Of a stretch of 64,000 nt of DNA, positions 17,714 to 25,936 are shown piece after piece. Origin of the DNA: Erwinia sp039023475 (GTDB taxonomy: Bacteria > Pseudomonadota > Gammaproteobacteria > Enterobacterales > Enterobacteriaceae); NCBI RefSeq assembly GCF_039023475.1, contig NZ_JBCHVB010000006.1, positions 124,001 through 188,000 of the forward strand, given 5' to 3'. How positions within the stretch are numbered: position 1 is the stretch's first letter; every line of letters starts with the position of its first letter. A program made the position numbers and the translations under genes. The notes below the pieces were generated by a model that did not search any database, was not told the DNA's origin, and saw nothing but the letters and a program-made list of their open reading frames with translations.

Positions 17714-18997
17714 TTATTTTAACAGCAGGTTAGCGACGGTACGTACGCCCAGCCCCGTTGCGCCAGCAGACCACTGCTCCACGCCACCTTTGCGGTAGGT
17801 AGCTGAACAGTCAATGTGCAGCCAGCCATGCTGGTAGTTTTTGACAAAATAGGAGAGGAACGCGGCTGCCGAGCTGGCCCCTGCGGTATGGGCAGGCGCT
17901 GCAATGTTATTCAGATCGGCAAAGTTAGAAGGCAGATAGCTGCGGTGGAACTCGGCCAGCGGCAGGCGCCAGAAAGGTTCATTCTCCCCTTTCGCGCTCT
18001 CAAGCAGCGACGCCGCCAGCGCATCATCAAAGCTGAACAGCGCGTGATAGTCATTACCCAGCGCCGTTTTGGCCGCGCCGGTCAGGGTCGCCGCATCAAT
18101 CAGCAGCTCCGGATTCTGCTCGCTGGCATCGATCAGGCCATCGGCCAGCACCAGTCGCCCTTCGGCATCGGTATTCATCACTTCCACCGTTTTGCCGTTG
18201 CGATAACGGATAATATCGCCCAGGCGGAAAGCGTTACCGCTGACCATGTTGTCCGCACAGCAGAGATAGAGCTTAACGCGCTTTTTCAGGCCGCGGGCGA
18301 TCGCCAGCGCCAGCGCGCCGCTTAAGGTTGCCGCGCCGCCCATGTCAGACTTCATGGAGTCCATTCCGCCGCTTGGCTTCAGGCTGTAGCCGCCGGTATC
18401 GAAGGTAATACCTTTACCCACCAGGCAGGCATACACGGGCGCATTTGCATCGCCGGTCGGGTTGTAATCAAGCGCCAGCAGCGCCGGACTGCGCGTTGAA
18501 CCACGTCCTACGGTGTGCAGCCCCATATAACCCTGCTGACGCAGATCCTCACCCTTGGTGATGCGGTAGCTGACGCTGTCGCCCGCCAGGCCGCTCAGCA
18601 GATCGACGGCGCGCTGGGCCAGCTGTTCCGGGCTGAGCTCCTCGGCGGGCAGATTGATGGTGTGGCGTACCCAGTCGATAATTTTCAGGCGGCTGTCGAA
18701 CTCTGCGCGATCTGCTTCATTCAGCTCCGCCCATTCGACCTTGCGCTCCCCTTTTGGACCGCGGTATCCCTGCCAGAAAGCCCAGCTTTTTTCCAGGCCC
18801 CAGTCGCCGCTCAGGCTGACGTGCCGGATGCCCTGGGCATCAATTTTGCGCGCCGCACGCTGAATGGTTGTCAGCGCATCGCCGCTGGTCAGATGGATTG
18901 TCATCCCGCTGTCGTTACTGGTGAGAATCGCTTTCTCGCCCCAGCGTTCGTCTGCCACTGTCGTTGACAGTGTGATCGTCATTGGCGTGGTTGTCAC
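17714..18997 (-). CDS. pepB: Aminopeptidase B
   Basis: M17 leucyl-aminopeptidase-family enzyme that releases N-terminal residues from peptides, cytoplasmic hexamer. 427 aa as in E. coli. Two-metal ligands are visible in GKGITFDTGGYSLKPSGGMDSMKSDMGGAA and NTDAEGRLVLADGL. The start is a GTG at 18997 with AAGGAG seven bases upstream. In E. coli pepB follows iscX at the end of the isc operon; here it comes directly after the iscS terminator, so it needs its own promoter in the 100 bp between. Confidence 0.98.
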   Translation of the reverse strand: MTTTPMTITLSTTVADERWGEKAILTSNDSGMTIHLTSGDALTTIQRAARKIDAQGIRHVSLSGDWGLEKSWAFWQGYRGPKGERKVEWAELNEADRAEFDSRLKIIDWVRHTINLPAEELSPEQLAQRAVDLLSGLAGDSVSYRITKGEDLRQQGYMGLHTVGRGSTRSPALLALDYNPTGDANAPVYACLVGKGITFDTGGYSLKPSGGMDSMKSDMGGAATLSGALALAIARGLKKRVKLYLCCADNMVSGNAFRLGDIIRYRNGKTVEVMNTDAEGRLVLADGLIDASEQNPELLIDAATLTGAAKTALGNDYHALFSFDDALAASLLESAKGENEPFWRLPLAEFHRSYLPSNFADLNNIAAPAHTAGASSAAAFLSYFVKNYQHGWLHIDCSATYRKGGVEQWSAGATGLGVRTVANLLLK

Positions 18998-19099
18998 CGC
19001 ATGGCTCCTTATAAACTGTTCAGTTTGGTCCGTCGTAAAAACGGTCGGTCACTACAATAACTCTTTCTCCGCGTTCGTCTAACCCGATCGCAGAATTAA

Positions 19100-19131
19100 A
19101 CGTAAAACGGGCCGAATTTCTATTCGGCCCG
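19100..19131 (-). terminator. Rho-independent terminator of iscRS
   Basis: On the minus strand CGGGCCGAA-TAGAAA-TTCGGCCCG is followed by TTTTACGTTTAATT, 33 bp after the iscS stop. It shows that the operon really ends at iscS and is not a sequencing gap inside a longer operon. Confidence 0.88.
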
Positions 19132-19163
19132 CAGGTAAAACGACAATCTCTGGCTGCTGTGCA

Positions 19164-20366
19164 TTAATGCGCCGGCAGCTCGCCCCGGCTCGCCTTATAC
19201 TCCGCCCACTGAGGCGAAAGTTCGCGCAGACGTCCCAGCGCTTTATGTAACAGCGCGACCGCGTAATCGATCTCTTCTTCCGTGGTAAAACGGCCCAGCG
19301 AGAAGCGGACGGAGCTGTGCGCCAGCTCATCCGACAGGCCCAGCGCCCGTAGCACATAGGACGGCTCCAGGCTGGCGGAGGTGCAGGCCGAACCGGTCGA
19401 CACCGCGAGGTCTTTCAGCGCCATAATCAGCGACTCGCCGTCAACATGATTAAAACTGACGTTGAGGATAGTGGGCGCGCCCTGCGTAAAGTCGCCGTTC
19501 AGATAGACTTCTTCGATATCGCGGATACCTTGCCAGAAGCGGCGGCGCAGTTCGCCCAGACGGGCCATCTCTTCCGCCATCTCCTCTTTCGCAATGCGAC
19601 AGGCTTCTCCCATCCCCACGATCTGATGCACGGGAAGGGTCCCCGAACGCATACCGCGCTCATGGCCGCCGCCGTGGATCTGCGCAGCGATGCGGATGCG
19701 GGGCTTACGCCGCACATAAAGCGCGCCAATCCCTTTAGGGCCGTAGAGTTTATGGGCGGAAAACGACATTAAATCGACGTTAAGATGGGCCAGGTCGATC
19801 GGCAGCTTGCCGACGCTCTGCGTGGCGTCAACGTGAAAAAGGATGCCGCGTGCGTGGCAAAGCTCACCGATAGCGGCGATATCCTGTACCACACCGGTTT
19901 CATTATTCACCTGCATAATGGAGACCAGGATAGTGTCATCACGCAAGGCAGCTTCCACCGTTTGCAGGTCGATAATCCCGTCAGGCCGCGGCGCAAGATA
20001 GGTGACTTCAAAACCTTCCTTTTCGAGCTGAAGACAGGTATCCAGTACCGCTTTATGCTCGGTCTGGCTGGTAATGATGTGCCGGCCCTTATCCTGCGCA
20101 AGCTGCGCAGCGCCTTTGATGGCCAGGTTATCGGATTCCGTTGCGCCAGAGGTAAAAACGATTTCGCGGGGGTCGGCACCGATCAGCTCAGCTACCTGAT
20201 TACGTGCAATATCGACAGCTTCTTCAGCCTGCCAGCCAAAGCGGTGGGAACGGGAGGCCGGATTACCGAAAATGCCGTCCTTAGTCAGATACTGCATCAT
20301 CTTTTCTGCAACGCGCGGATCCGCAGGCGTTGTGGCAGAGTAATCCAGGTAGATCGGTAATTTCAT
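19164..20366 (-). CDS. iscS: Cysteine desulfurase IscS
   Basis: PLP enzyme that removes sulfur from cysteine as a persulfide for Fe-S clusters, tRNA thiolation, thiamine and molybdopterin. 400 aa (E. coli 404). The key residues are intact: H104 (QTEHKAVLD), PLP lysine K206 (SFSAHKLYGPKG) and the persulfide cysteine C328 (STGSACTSASLEPSY). The last ~13 residues (KASRGELPAH end) differ from the E. coli tail ending NSIEWAHH, a region needed for IscU docking. Start at MKLPIYLDYSATTP. No iscU, iscA, hscB, hscA, fdx or iscX follows; a terminator and then pepB do. Confidence 0.97.
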   Translation of the reverse strand: MKLPIYLDYSATTPADPRVAEKMMQYLTKDGIFGNPASRSHRFGWQAEEAVDIARNQVAELIGADPREIVFTSGATESDNLAIKGAAQLAQDKGRHIITSQTEHKAVLDTCLQLEKEGFEVTYLAPRPDGIIDLQTVEAALRDDTILVSIMQVNNETGVVQDIAAIGELCHARGILFHVDATQSVGKLPIDLAHLNVDLMSFSAHKLYGPKGIGALYVRRKPRIRIAAQIHGGGHERGMRSGTLPVHQIVGMGEACRIAKEEMAEEMARLGELRRRFWQGIRDIEEVYLNGDFTQGAPTILNVSFNHVDGESLIMALKDLAVSTGSACTSASLEPSYVLRALGLSDELAHSSVRFSLGRFTTEEEIDYAVALLHKALGRLRELSPQWAEYKASRGELPAH

Positions 20367-20487
20367 CGCTTGCTCCGTACTTCGTTCTGATACGTCACTC
20401 AACGCCTTCAGAACGCCGGCGTGTTATCCGCCGCCCGCCGCCACGCTATGCGCAGGCAGTAAGACGACGGCACGCACCCGGACGCTA

Positions 20488-20985
20488 TCAGGCACGAAGA
20501 TTGACGTTAATAGTCTCATGCACGCGGCCAGCTGGCGCGCGACTTTTCTCGGTATGATTCTGGCGGTCGGCCACCTCCAGAATATCCTGGTTGTTGACCA
20601 GTTCGGCCAGCGTGATGTTATTCAGGAAGTCGCTGATGCGCTCGCTGAGATCGCGCCACAGAACGTGGGTCAGGCAGCGCTCGCCGCCCTGGCACCCTTC
20701 TTTCCCCTGGCATTTGGTCGCGTCAACGGACTCATCAACGGCGGTAATCACCGCGCCAACGGCAATGGCGCTGGACTCTTTGCCTAACAGGTAGCCGCCG
20801 CCCGGACCGCGAACGCTGGCCACCAGGCCGTTTTTGCGCAGGCGTGAAAACAGCTGCTCCAGGTAGGAGAGAGAGATGCCCTGACGCTCAGAAATATCCG
20901 CTAAAGGCACCGGGCCTTCGTGAGAATGCAGCGCAACGTCAAGCATAGCGGTAACGGCATAACGGCCTTTAGATGTCAGTCTCAT
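20488..20985 (-). CDS. iscR: Fe-S cluster-sensing regulator IscR
   Basis: Rrf2-family winged-helix regulator, 165 aa. The [2Fe-2S] ligands C92, C98, C104 and H107 are all in place (VDATKCQGKEGCQGGERCLTH), as is the DNA-recognition helix region SLSYLEQLFSRLRKNGLVASVRGPGGGYLL. Holo-IscR represses its own promoter at type 1 sites; apo-IscR activates suf at type 2 sites in E. coli. It is first in a two-gene iscRS operon, 121 bp before iscS. Retention of the cluster ligands implies that something still loads clusters into it although iscU is not next to it. Confidence 0.98.
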   Translation of the reverse strand: MRLTSKGRYAVTAMLDVALHSHEGPVPLADISERQGISLSYLEQLFSRLRKNGLVASVRGPGGGYLLGKESSAIAVGAVITAVDESVDATKCQGKEGCQGGERCLTHVLWRDLSERISDFLNNITLAELVNNQDILEVADRQNHTEKSRAPAGRVHETINVNLRA

Positions 20986-21045
20986 GGCGTAATCGACCTC
21001 GGTAGTACCCTGTCAGGGTTTATCAGTAAGAGGGTCGCAAGTCTG

Positions 21046-21122
21046 ACATTCCTGAGTGTTTTGGTCAACTATTTAACCTAGTAAAACACTCAAGTATTTA
21101 ACCTGGTAAAACACTCAACTAT
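21046..21122 (-). promoter_or_regulatory. iscR promoter region with three tandem IscR type 1-like boxes
   Basis: Upstream of iscR three related 27-bp units repeat at an exact 25-bp period (21046-21072, 21071-21097, 21096-21122). On the minus strand each begins ATAGTTGA or ATACTTGA, and the one nearest the gene (ATAGTTGACC...ACTCAGGAAT) closely resembles the E. coli iscR promoter type 1 site. TTGACC inside it can also act as the -35 element. This predicts autorepression by [2Fe-2S]-IscR. Confidence 0.82.
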
Positions 21123-21158
21123 TCCGGGCGCCGTTAGGCCGTTCTGCCGCTCCCGCGC

Positions 21159-21887
21159 TTACCTGTCGCCTTTCGGCTTTTCCAGCGAGGAGAGCATGCC
21201 GCGCAAAATGTTCAGCTCATCGCGCTCCGGACGCGCCCGGGTATAAAGGCGACGCATCTTGCTCATCACCTGGCCGGGGTTGCCTTCGCGGATAAAGCCG
21301 CTGCTGACCATCATCTGTTCCATATGCTGATAGAAGCGTTCAAGGTCGTCCACCAGCGGATAAGGTGATTCGGCATACTCCGGCTGCGCCGTTTCCTGTG
21401 ATTGCAGAAAAGCCATGCGCACTTCATAGGCGATAATCTGGACGGCCATCGCCAGGTTAAGCGAGCTGTAATCCGGGTTTGCCGCAATAGCCACATGATA
21501 ATGACACTTTTGCAGCTCTTCGTTAGTCAGGCCCACGCGTTCACGACCAAAGACCAGCGCTACCGGAGCCTGCTGACCCTCTTCGACGCTTTTGACACCG
21601 CATTCGCGCGGATCGAGCATCGGCCACGGCAGAGAACGGGAGCGCGCGCTGGTGCCCACCACCAGGCTACAGCCCGTCAGCGCTTCATCAAGGGTATCCA
21701 CAATGCGCGCTTCGCCAATGACGTCACTGGCCCCTGCCGCCAGGGCGATTGCCTGCGAGTCGGGTTTGACGAGGGGATTAACCAGGTAGAGGTTTGTTAA
21801 GCCCATGGTCTTCATCGCGCGGGCGACGGATCCCATGTTGCCGGTGTGAGAAGTTTCCACCAGCACGATACGGATGTTTTGCAGCAT
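21159..21887 (-). CDS. trmJ: tRNA (cytidine/uridine-32-2'-O)-methyltransferase TrmJ
   Basis: SPOUT-class methylase making Cm32/Um32 in the anticodon loop of several tRNAs. 242 aa (E. coli 246). SPOUT features are seen: the N-terminal IRIVLVETSHTGNMGSVARAMKTMGL, the central VALVFGRERVGLTNEE and the knotted YSSLNLAMAVQIIAYEVRMA. A C-terminal helical extension follows. It lies just upstream of iscR on the same strand as in E. coli, and is divergent from suhB. Confidence 0.97.
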   Translation of the reverse strand: MLQNIRIVLVETSHTGNMGSVARAMKTMGLTNLYLVNPLVKPDSQAIALAAGASDVIGEARIVDTLDEALTGCSLVVGTSARSRSLPWPMLDPRECGVKSVEEGQQAPVALVFGRERVGLTNEELQKCHYHVAIAANPDYSSLNLAMAVQIIAYEVRMAFLQSQETAQPEYAESPYPLVDDLERFYQHMEQMMVSSGFIREGNPGQVMSKMRRLYTRARPERDELNILRGMLSSLEKPKGDR

Positions 21888-21953
21888 AGGAATTCTGGTC
21901 TGAGAGATTATTTGGCGATGTTAACATATTTTCAGGACATTTGACGATCTCCC

Positions 21954-21962
21954 TGCTATAAT
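21954..21962 (+). promoter_or_regulatory. Extended -10 promoter element for suhB
   Basis: TGCTATAAT forms a perfect -10 hexamer with the extended TG, 43 bp before the suhB ATG. No good -35 hexamer is present at 17 bp, which is usual for extended -10 promoters. Confidence 0.65.
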
Positions 21963-22005
21963 CCGCGCCGTTTTCCCGTTCTTTAACATCCAGTGAGAGA
22001 TACCG

Positions 22006-22809
22006 ATGCATCCGATGCTCAACATCGCCGTGCGCGCTGCGCGCAAGGCCGGAAATTTAATTGCCAAGAACTATGAAACCCCGGACGCCGTCGAGGCCAG
22101 CCAGAAAGGCAGCAACGACTTCGTTACCAATGTTGATCGCGACGCTGAGCGCCTGATTATTGAGGTGATTCGCAAGTCTTATCCGCAGCACACCATCATT
22201 ACAGAAGAAAGTGGTGAACTGCCAGGCGAAGACCAGGATGTACAATGGGTTATCGATCCGCTGGATGGCACCACCAACTTTATCAAACGCCTTCCTCATT
22301 TCTCCGTTTCTATCGCTGTACGCATTAAAGGCCGTACCGAAGTGGCGGTGGTTTACGATCCTATGCGTAATGAGCTGTTTACCGCAGTCCGCGGCCAGGG
22401 CGCCCAGCTGAACGGCTACCGTCTGCGCGGCGGCACCGCCCGCGATCTCGACGGCACCATTCTGGCGACCGGTTTCCCTTTCAAACTGAAGCAGCACGCC
22501 ACGCCTTATATTAACATCGTGGGCAAACTGTTTACGCTGTGCGCCGACTTCCGTCGTACCGGTTCTGCCGCACTGGATCTGGCATATACCGCTGCGGGCC
22601 GCGTGGATGGCTATTTTGAGATCGGTCTGAAACCGTGGGATTTTGCGGCTGGCGAACTGCTGGTACGTGAAGCGGGCGGTCTGGTCACTGACTTTGTCGG
22701 TGCTCATGGCTACCTCACTTCCGGTAATATCGTGGCCGGCAACCCGCGCGTAGTGAAAGCGATGCTTTCCACAATGCGTGAAGAGCTGAGCGAAGCGCTG
22801 AAGCGCTAA
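22006..22809 (+). CDS. suhB: Inositol-1-monophosphatase / NusA-associated factor SuhB
   Basis: 267-aa (E. coli 267) Mg-dependent phosphatase of the IMPase fold that in E. coli also binds NusA and works in rRNA antitermination complexes. Metal-site motifs are present: EESGE, IDPLDGTTNF, and KPWDFAAGELLVREAGG. It lies divergent from trmJ, with GAGAGA ahead of the ATG, and is followed by its own terminator. In E. coli yfhR and csiE follow; here a metal-transport pair on the opposite strand intervenes. Confidence 0.98.
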   Translation: MHPMLNIAVRAARKAGNLIAKNYETPDAVEASQKGSNDFVTNVDRDAERLIIEVIRKSYPQHTIITEESGELPGEDQDVQWVIDPLDGTTNFIKRLPHFSVSIAVRIKGRTEVAVVYDPMRNELFTAVRGQGAQLNGYRLRGGTARDLDGTILATGFPFKLKQHATPYINIVGKLFTLCADFRRTGSAALDLAYTAAGRVDGYFEIGLKPWDFAAGELLVREAGGLVTDFVGAHGYLTSGNIVAGNPRVVKAMLSTMREELSEALKR

Positions 22810-22816
22810 GTTGCCG

Positions 22817-22850
22817 GGTCAGGTATGCGCCCTGCATGCCTGACCGCTGT
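22817..22850 (+). terminator. Terminator of suhB
   Basis: GGTCAGGTATGC and GCATGCCTGACC arms around GCCCT, then GCTGTTTATC, immediately after suhB and abutting the convergent zevB-like stop. Confidence 0.65.
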
Positions 22851-23855
22851 TTATCGCATAAACAGTGGACGAAGGCCGCCGGACATAGCCGGTTGAGCGC
22901 CCAGCCACAGCATTACACCCGCCGCCGCCAGCAACACGCCCCCCGCCAGAGACAGACAAGACAATCCCACTTTTTGCCAGCCCGCCGCAGGGGCATGACG
23001 GCTCAGCTTCAGCGCCAGCGCGCGTGAAACCTGCACCAGCAGCGCCATCGCGGAGACGGTGATCGCGGTGCCGACAGCCATCGCCAGCGCCGAAACAACA
23101 CCCCATCCATATACGCCGATCACCTTCGAAAACAGCAGCATCATGATGGCGCCGGAACAGGGGCGCAATCCCATGGACAGGACCACTATCACCTGCGTCT
23201 TCAGGCTCACTGCTTTATCGAGCATCGCCGCATCAGGCACGTGCTGATGTCCGCAGCCGCACTCTGCATGATGCTGATGATCGGCGGGTACTATCCTGCG
23301 GAATACCGGTGCGGACGGTGCTGAAAGCGCACGCGCGATCCGGCCTGCTGCCCGCCAGCAGAGCCAGATGCCCAGTCCTGTTACCAGCAAATAGCTGCCC
23401 TTCTCCAGCCAGTAGCTGCTGAGATGAAGCTGGCGTGAGGAGAGTTTCAGTATCACCAGCATCACCGTCACCAGCCCAATCGCCACGCTCCCCTGCACCA
23501 GCGAGGCCGCCAGCGTTAACCGCAGGCTGGTTCTGACTTTGGTCGGATGGGTAGCCAGGAATGTGGCGATCACGACTTTACCGTGCCCTGGCCCCAGCGC
23601 ATGCAGCACCCCATAGATCAGACTGAACCCCATCAGCGTAAGGCCGGCCTGATGGGGATGAACGGCAACCTGCTGAAGTAACGCCGTCATCTGCTGATGA
23701 AGAGATTTCTGCCACAGCACGCTTTGCAGCAGAATTTGCGGCCAGTAGTGCCAGGCAAGCAGTGCGGCCAGTGCAAAAATCACCGTCAGCAGCATCAGCG
23801 GCCACGCCTGTCGCCAGTGCCGGCCCTTGCCGGCGGAAAGCGCGTTTACTGACAT
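22851..23855 (-). CDS. NiCoT-like metal transporter, ZevB-type
   Basis: 334-aa membrane protein with about six hydrophobic segments. It carries the NicO/RcnA-type motifs HALGPGHGK (near residue 80) and SMGLRPCSGAI, and a His/Cys-rich loop DHQHHAECGCGHQH between them, which suggests handling of a divalent metal. It overlaps by 10 bp a DUF1007 protein gene upstream; this pair corresponds to ZevA-ZevB, reported in Haemophilus influenzae to take part in zinc acquisition. Nickel or cobalt export (RcnA-like) is the alternative. It is not found at this place in E. coli. Confidence 0.88.
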   Translation of the reverse strand: MSVNALSAGKGRHWRQAWPLMLLTVIFALAALLAWHYWPQILLQSVLWQKSLHQQMTALLQQVAVHPHQAGLTLMGFSLIYGVLHALGPGHGKVVIATFLATHPTKVRTSLRLTLAASLVQGSVAIGLVTVMLVILKLSSRQLHLSSYWLEKGSYLLVTGLGIWLCWRAAGRIARALSAPSAPVFRRIVPADHQHHAECGCGHQHVPDAAMLDKAVSLKTQVIVVLSMGLRPCSGAIMMLLFSKVIGVYGWGVVSALAMAVGTAITVSAMALLVQVSRALALKLSRHAPAAGWQKVGLSCLSLAGGVLLAAAGVMLWLGAQPAMSGGLRPLFMR

Positions 23856-24493
23856 ACCAGGGTTACCGTCTGGGCAAACTGCTGGCCGAGCGCCAGATCT
23901 TCCGATGGCGTATCGGCTTTATCCAGCGACAGCGCATAGGCCTGCATTGACGCATCCGGCTTCGGCGTGGTTAAGGTAAAGGCACACCGGTCAGCCAGAT
24001 CGGCGGGAATGTGCAGGGATTTTTCAGAGTCGTAATACATATCCACAAAATAGGTCGGGTCGAAGGTTGAAAAAACGTAGCGCTGCCCTTTTAACGGCTG
24101 AGGTTCAGCCAGGGGTAAAACAAACTCCAGCACGGCGCGGTGGCCCTCGCGGGAAAGCTGGTAAAACGGCGGAAGATTGCCGAACTTCACCCGCTTCTCC
24201 TGGTGCCAGAATTCACTAAAGTAATGCTGTCCTAACACGTTCGCCATCACCTCCGCCGCCAGTTTTTTCCAGGTCTCTGAGCCTGGCTTCGCGTCACCGG
24301 CATCGTAAAGCAGATCGGCTGAGGTAATTTCATCCATGACCCAGTGCATTTTCAGACCGGTAAGCCGATCGCCTTTATGCACGAGCGTGGCCTGCATGTC
24401 GATGAAGCTATGGGGATGAGACCAGGCAAAAGCGGTGAACAGGGTGCTCAGTAACAGCACGCCCACCTTAACAGACACGTTATAACGTAACAA
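23846..24493 (-). CDS. DUF1007 periplasmic protein, ZevA-type
   Basis: 215-aa protein with a signal peptide (VGVLLLSTLFTAFAWS, cleavage before HPHSF) followed by a DUF1007 domain. The mature protein begins with HPHSFIDM, whose His pair could bind metal and which is typical of this family. It is the probable partner of the adjacent transporter. I use the TTG at 24493, which has AAAGGA seven bases upstream; a GTG at 24478 is a possible later start. A 12-bp palindrome ACGTTATAACGT (24477-24488) spans this region and might be part of an operator, but I do not assign it. Confidence 0.85.
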   Translation of the reverse strand: MLRYNVSVKVGVLLLSTLFTAFAWSHPHSFIDMQATLVHKGDRLTGLKMHWVMDEITSADLLYDAGDAKPGSETWKKLAAEVMANVLGQHYFSEFWHQEKRVKFGNLPPFYQLSREGHRAVLEFVLPLAEPQPLKGQRYVFSTFDPTYFVDMYYDSEKSLHIPADLADRCAFTLTTPKPDASMQAYALSLDKADTPSEDLALGQQFAQTVTLVCQ

Positions 24494-24630
24494 TTACAAT
24501 TCCTTTCTTCGTTAGCGCAAAAATTCTGTGACAGACCCTGAAAGCTATAAAAAAACCTGGCCTGTTTATGCCGTTCGCAAATCAGCCGGGCTATTCTTAT
24601 CTTTGTCACTTTTTACCGGGATTACAGTCG

Positions 24631-25899
24631 ATGAGTTCACTCTCACCTGAACCTGCTGTTTTCACCAGTTCACAGCGTCACTGTCACCTGCTTTTGCTGC
24701 TTTACCTCCCGGAAGCCGTCATTACGCTCGATTCGCTTTGTCAGCTTAACAGGGTGAGTCAGGCGATTACCCGGCAAGATATAGCGGAGGTGGGCTCAGA
24801 AATCCAGCGCTATCACCGGCTCCTCCTGATTGAGGGAGAAGAAGATAGCTACCGGATCGACGGTGCGGAACTGGATCAGCGTCTCTGCCTGCTGCACTGG
24901 CTGCGCCGGGCGCTGCGCCTTTCGCCCGACTTCGTGCTTAATCAGTTTGCCGGCGCCGTTAAGCAACAGCTGAAGGCGCTACGAATAGAGAAGGCGCTTT
25001 TCGATGAGCGCAATCTTGCCGCGCTGGTTCAGCATTGCAGTCATCAGTTAAACCGCCCTTATAGCGGCAGAGATTGCCAGTTCTTGCAGCTTTTCATGCA
25101 ATATTCTTTATGCCGCCAGGTATGTACGGACTTTACTGAGCCGCAGTGCCAGTGGCTGATCGCCAGAGCGGAGCATCAGGTTGCAGAAGAAGTGGTACGT
25201 CACTGGCAGAAGCGCAGTAAAACGCCGCCGGCGCCCAGCGAAGTCTATTTACTTTCTCTGCTGTTCAGCCAGGTCTGTACGCCCACCGCCGCCGCCGTCA
25301 CGCATCAGCATGAACAGGCTCTGCTGGAGGCAGTCAGCGAACTGACGGAACGTTTTCAACACCTTTCCGGTATGCACTTCAGTAATCAGGAGGCGGTCTG
25401 CGGCCAGCTCTATACTCACCTGGCCCAGGCGCTGGAGCGTGCGCTGTTTGGTATCGGCATTGATAACACGCTGACCGATGAGGTTGCCCGCCTCTATCCC
25501 AGACTCCTGCGCACCACCCAGGCGGCCGTCGCTGATTTTGAACAGCGGTATCACCTCACCTTTTCACCGGCGGAGATGGGCTTAATCGCCATTATATTTG
25601 GCGCCTGGCTGATGCAGGAAAGCGCGTTACAGGAAAAGCAGGTGCTGCTGCTGACCAGCAGCGATCCTGAACTGGAACAACAGGTTGAACAACAGCTGCG
25701 GGAGCTAACGCTGCTGCCGCTTAACATCAAATACCTTCACGTCAGCGAGTATCAGGTTCACAGCGCGCCTGAAGGCATTGCGCTGGTTATCACCCCTTAC
25801 GCCACGCCTCTGCCGCTCTACTCTCCTCCGCTGATCCACGCCGAACTTCCGTTGCAGACGCACCAGCAGCAGCGTATACGCAAGCTACTGGAGTCCTGA
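24631..25899 (+). CDS. csiE: Stationary-phase protein CsiE
   Basis: 422-aa protein (E. coli 426) with an N-terminal region and two PTS-regulation (PRD) like domains. Conserved stretches are LCQLYTHLAQALERALFGIGIDNTL, FGAWLMQESALQEKQVLLLT and REATLLPLNIKYLHV-type sequence near the end. In E. coli it is sigmaS- and CRP-dependent, but its function is unknown. The ATG at 24631 is chosen to match E. coli; an in-frame start 63 bases upstream would add residues lacking in the family. It is convergent with hcaT as in E. coli and divergent from the ZevA-like gene. Confidence 0.92.
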   Translation: MSSLSPEPAVFTSSQRHCHLLLLLYLPEAVITLDSLCQLNRVSQAITRQDIAEVGSEIQRYHRLLLIEGEEDSYRIDGAELDQRLCLLHWLRRALRLSPDFVLNQFAGAVKQQLKALRIEKALFDERNLAALVQHCSHQLNRPYSGRDCQFLQLFMQYSLCRQVCTDFTEPQCQWLIARAEHQVAEEVVRHWQKRSKTPPAPSEVYLLSLLFSQVCTPTAAAVTHQHEQALLEAVSELTERFQHLSGMHFSNQEAVCGQLYTHLAQALERALFGIGIDNTLTDEVARLYPRLLRTTQAAVADFEQRYHLTFSPAEMGLIAIIFGAWLMQESALQEKQVLLLTSSDPELEQQVEQQLRELTLLPLNIKYLHVSEYQVHSAPEGIALVITPYATPLPLYSPPLIHAELPLQTHQQQRIRKLLES

Positions 25900-25936
25900 C
25901 AGAAGGCTGGAAGTCACGCTTAGTTGTCTGTGCCCG

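Noticed and set aside
24477..24488. ACGTTATAACGT palindrome at the ZevA-like gene start as a Zur site
   Set aside because: Only a short core resembles the Zur consensus and it overlaps the probable coding start; not enough to assign.
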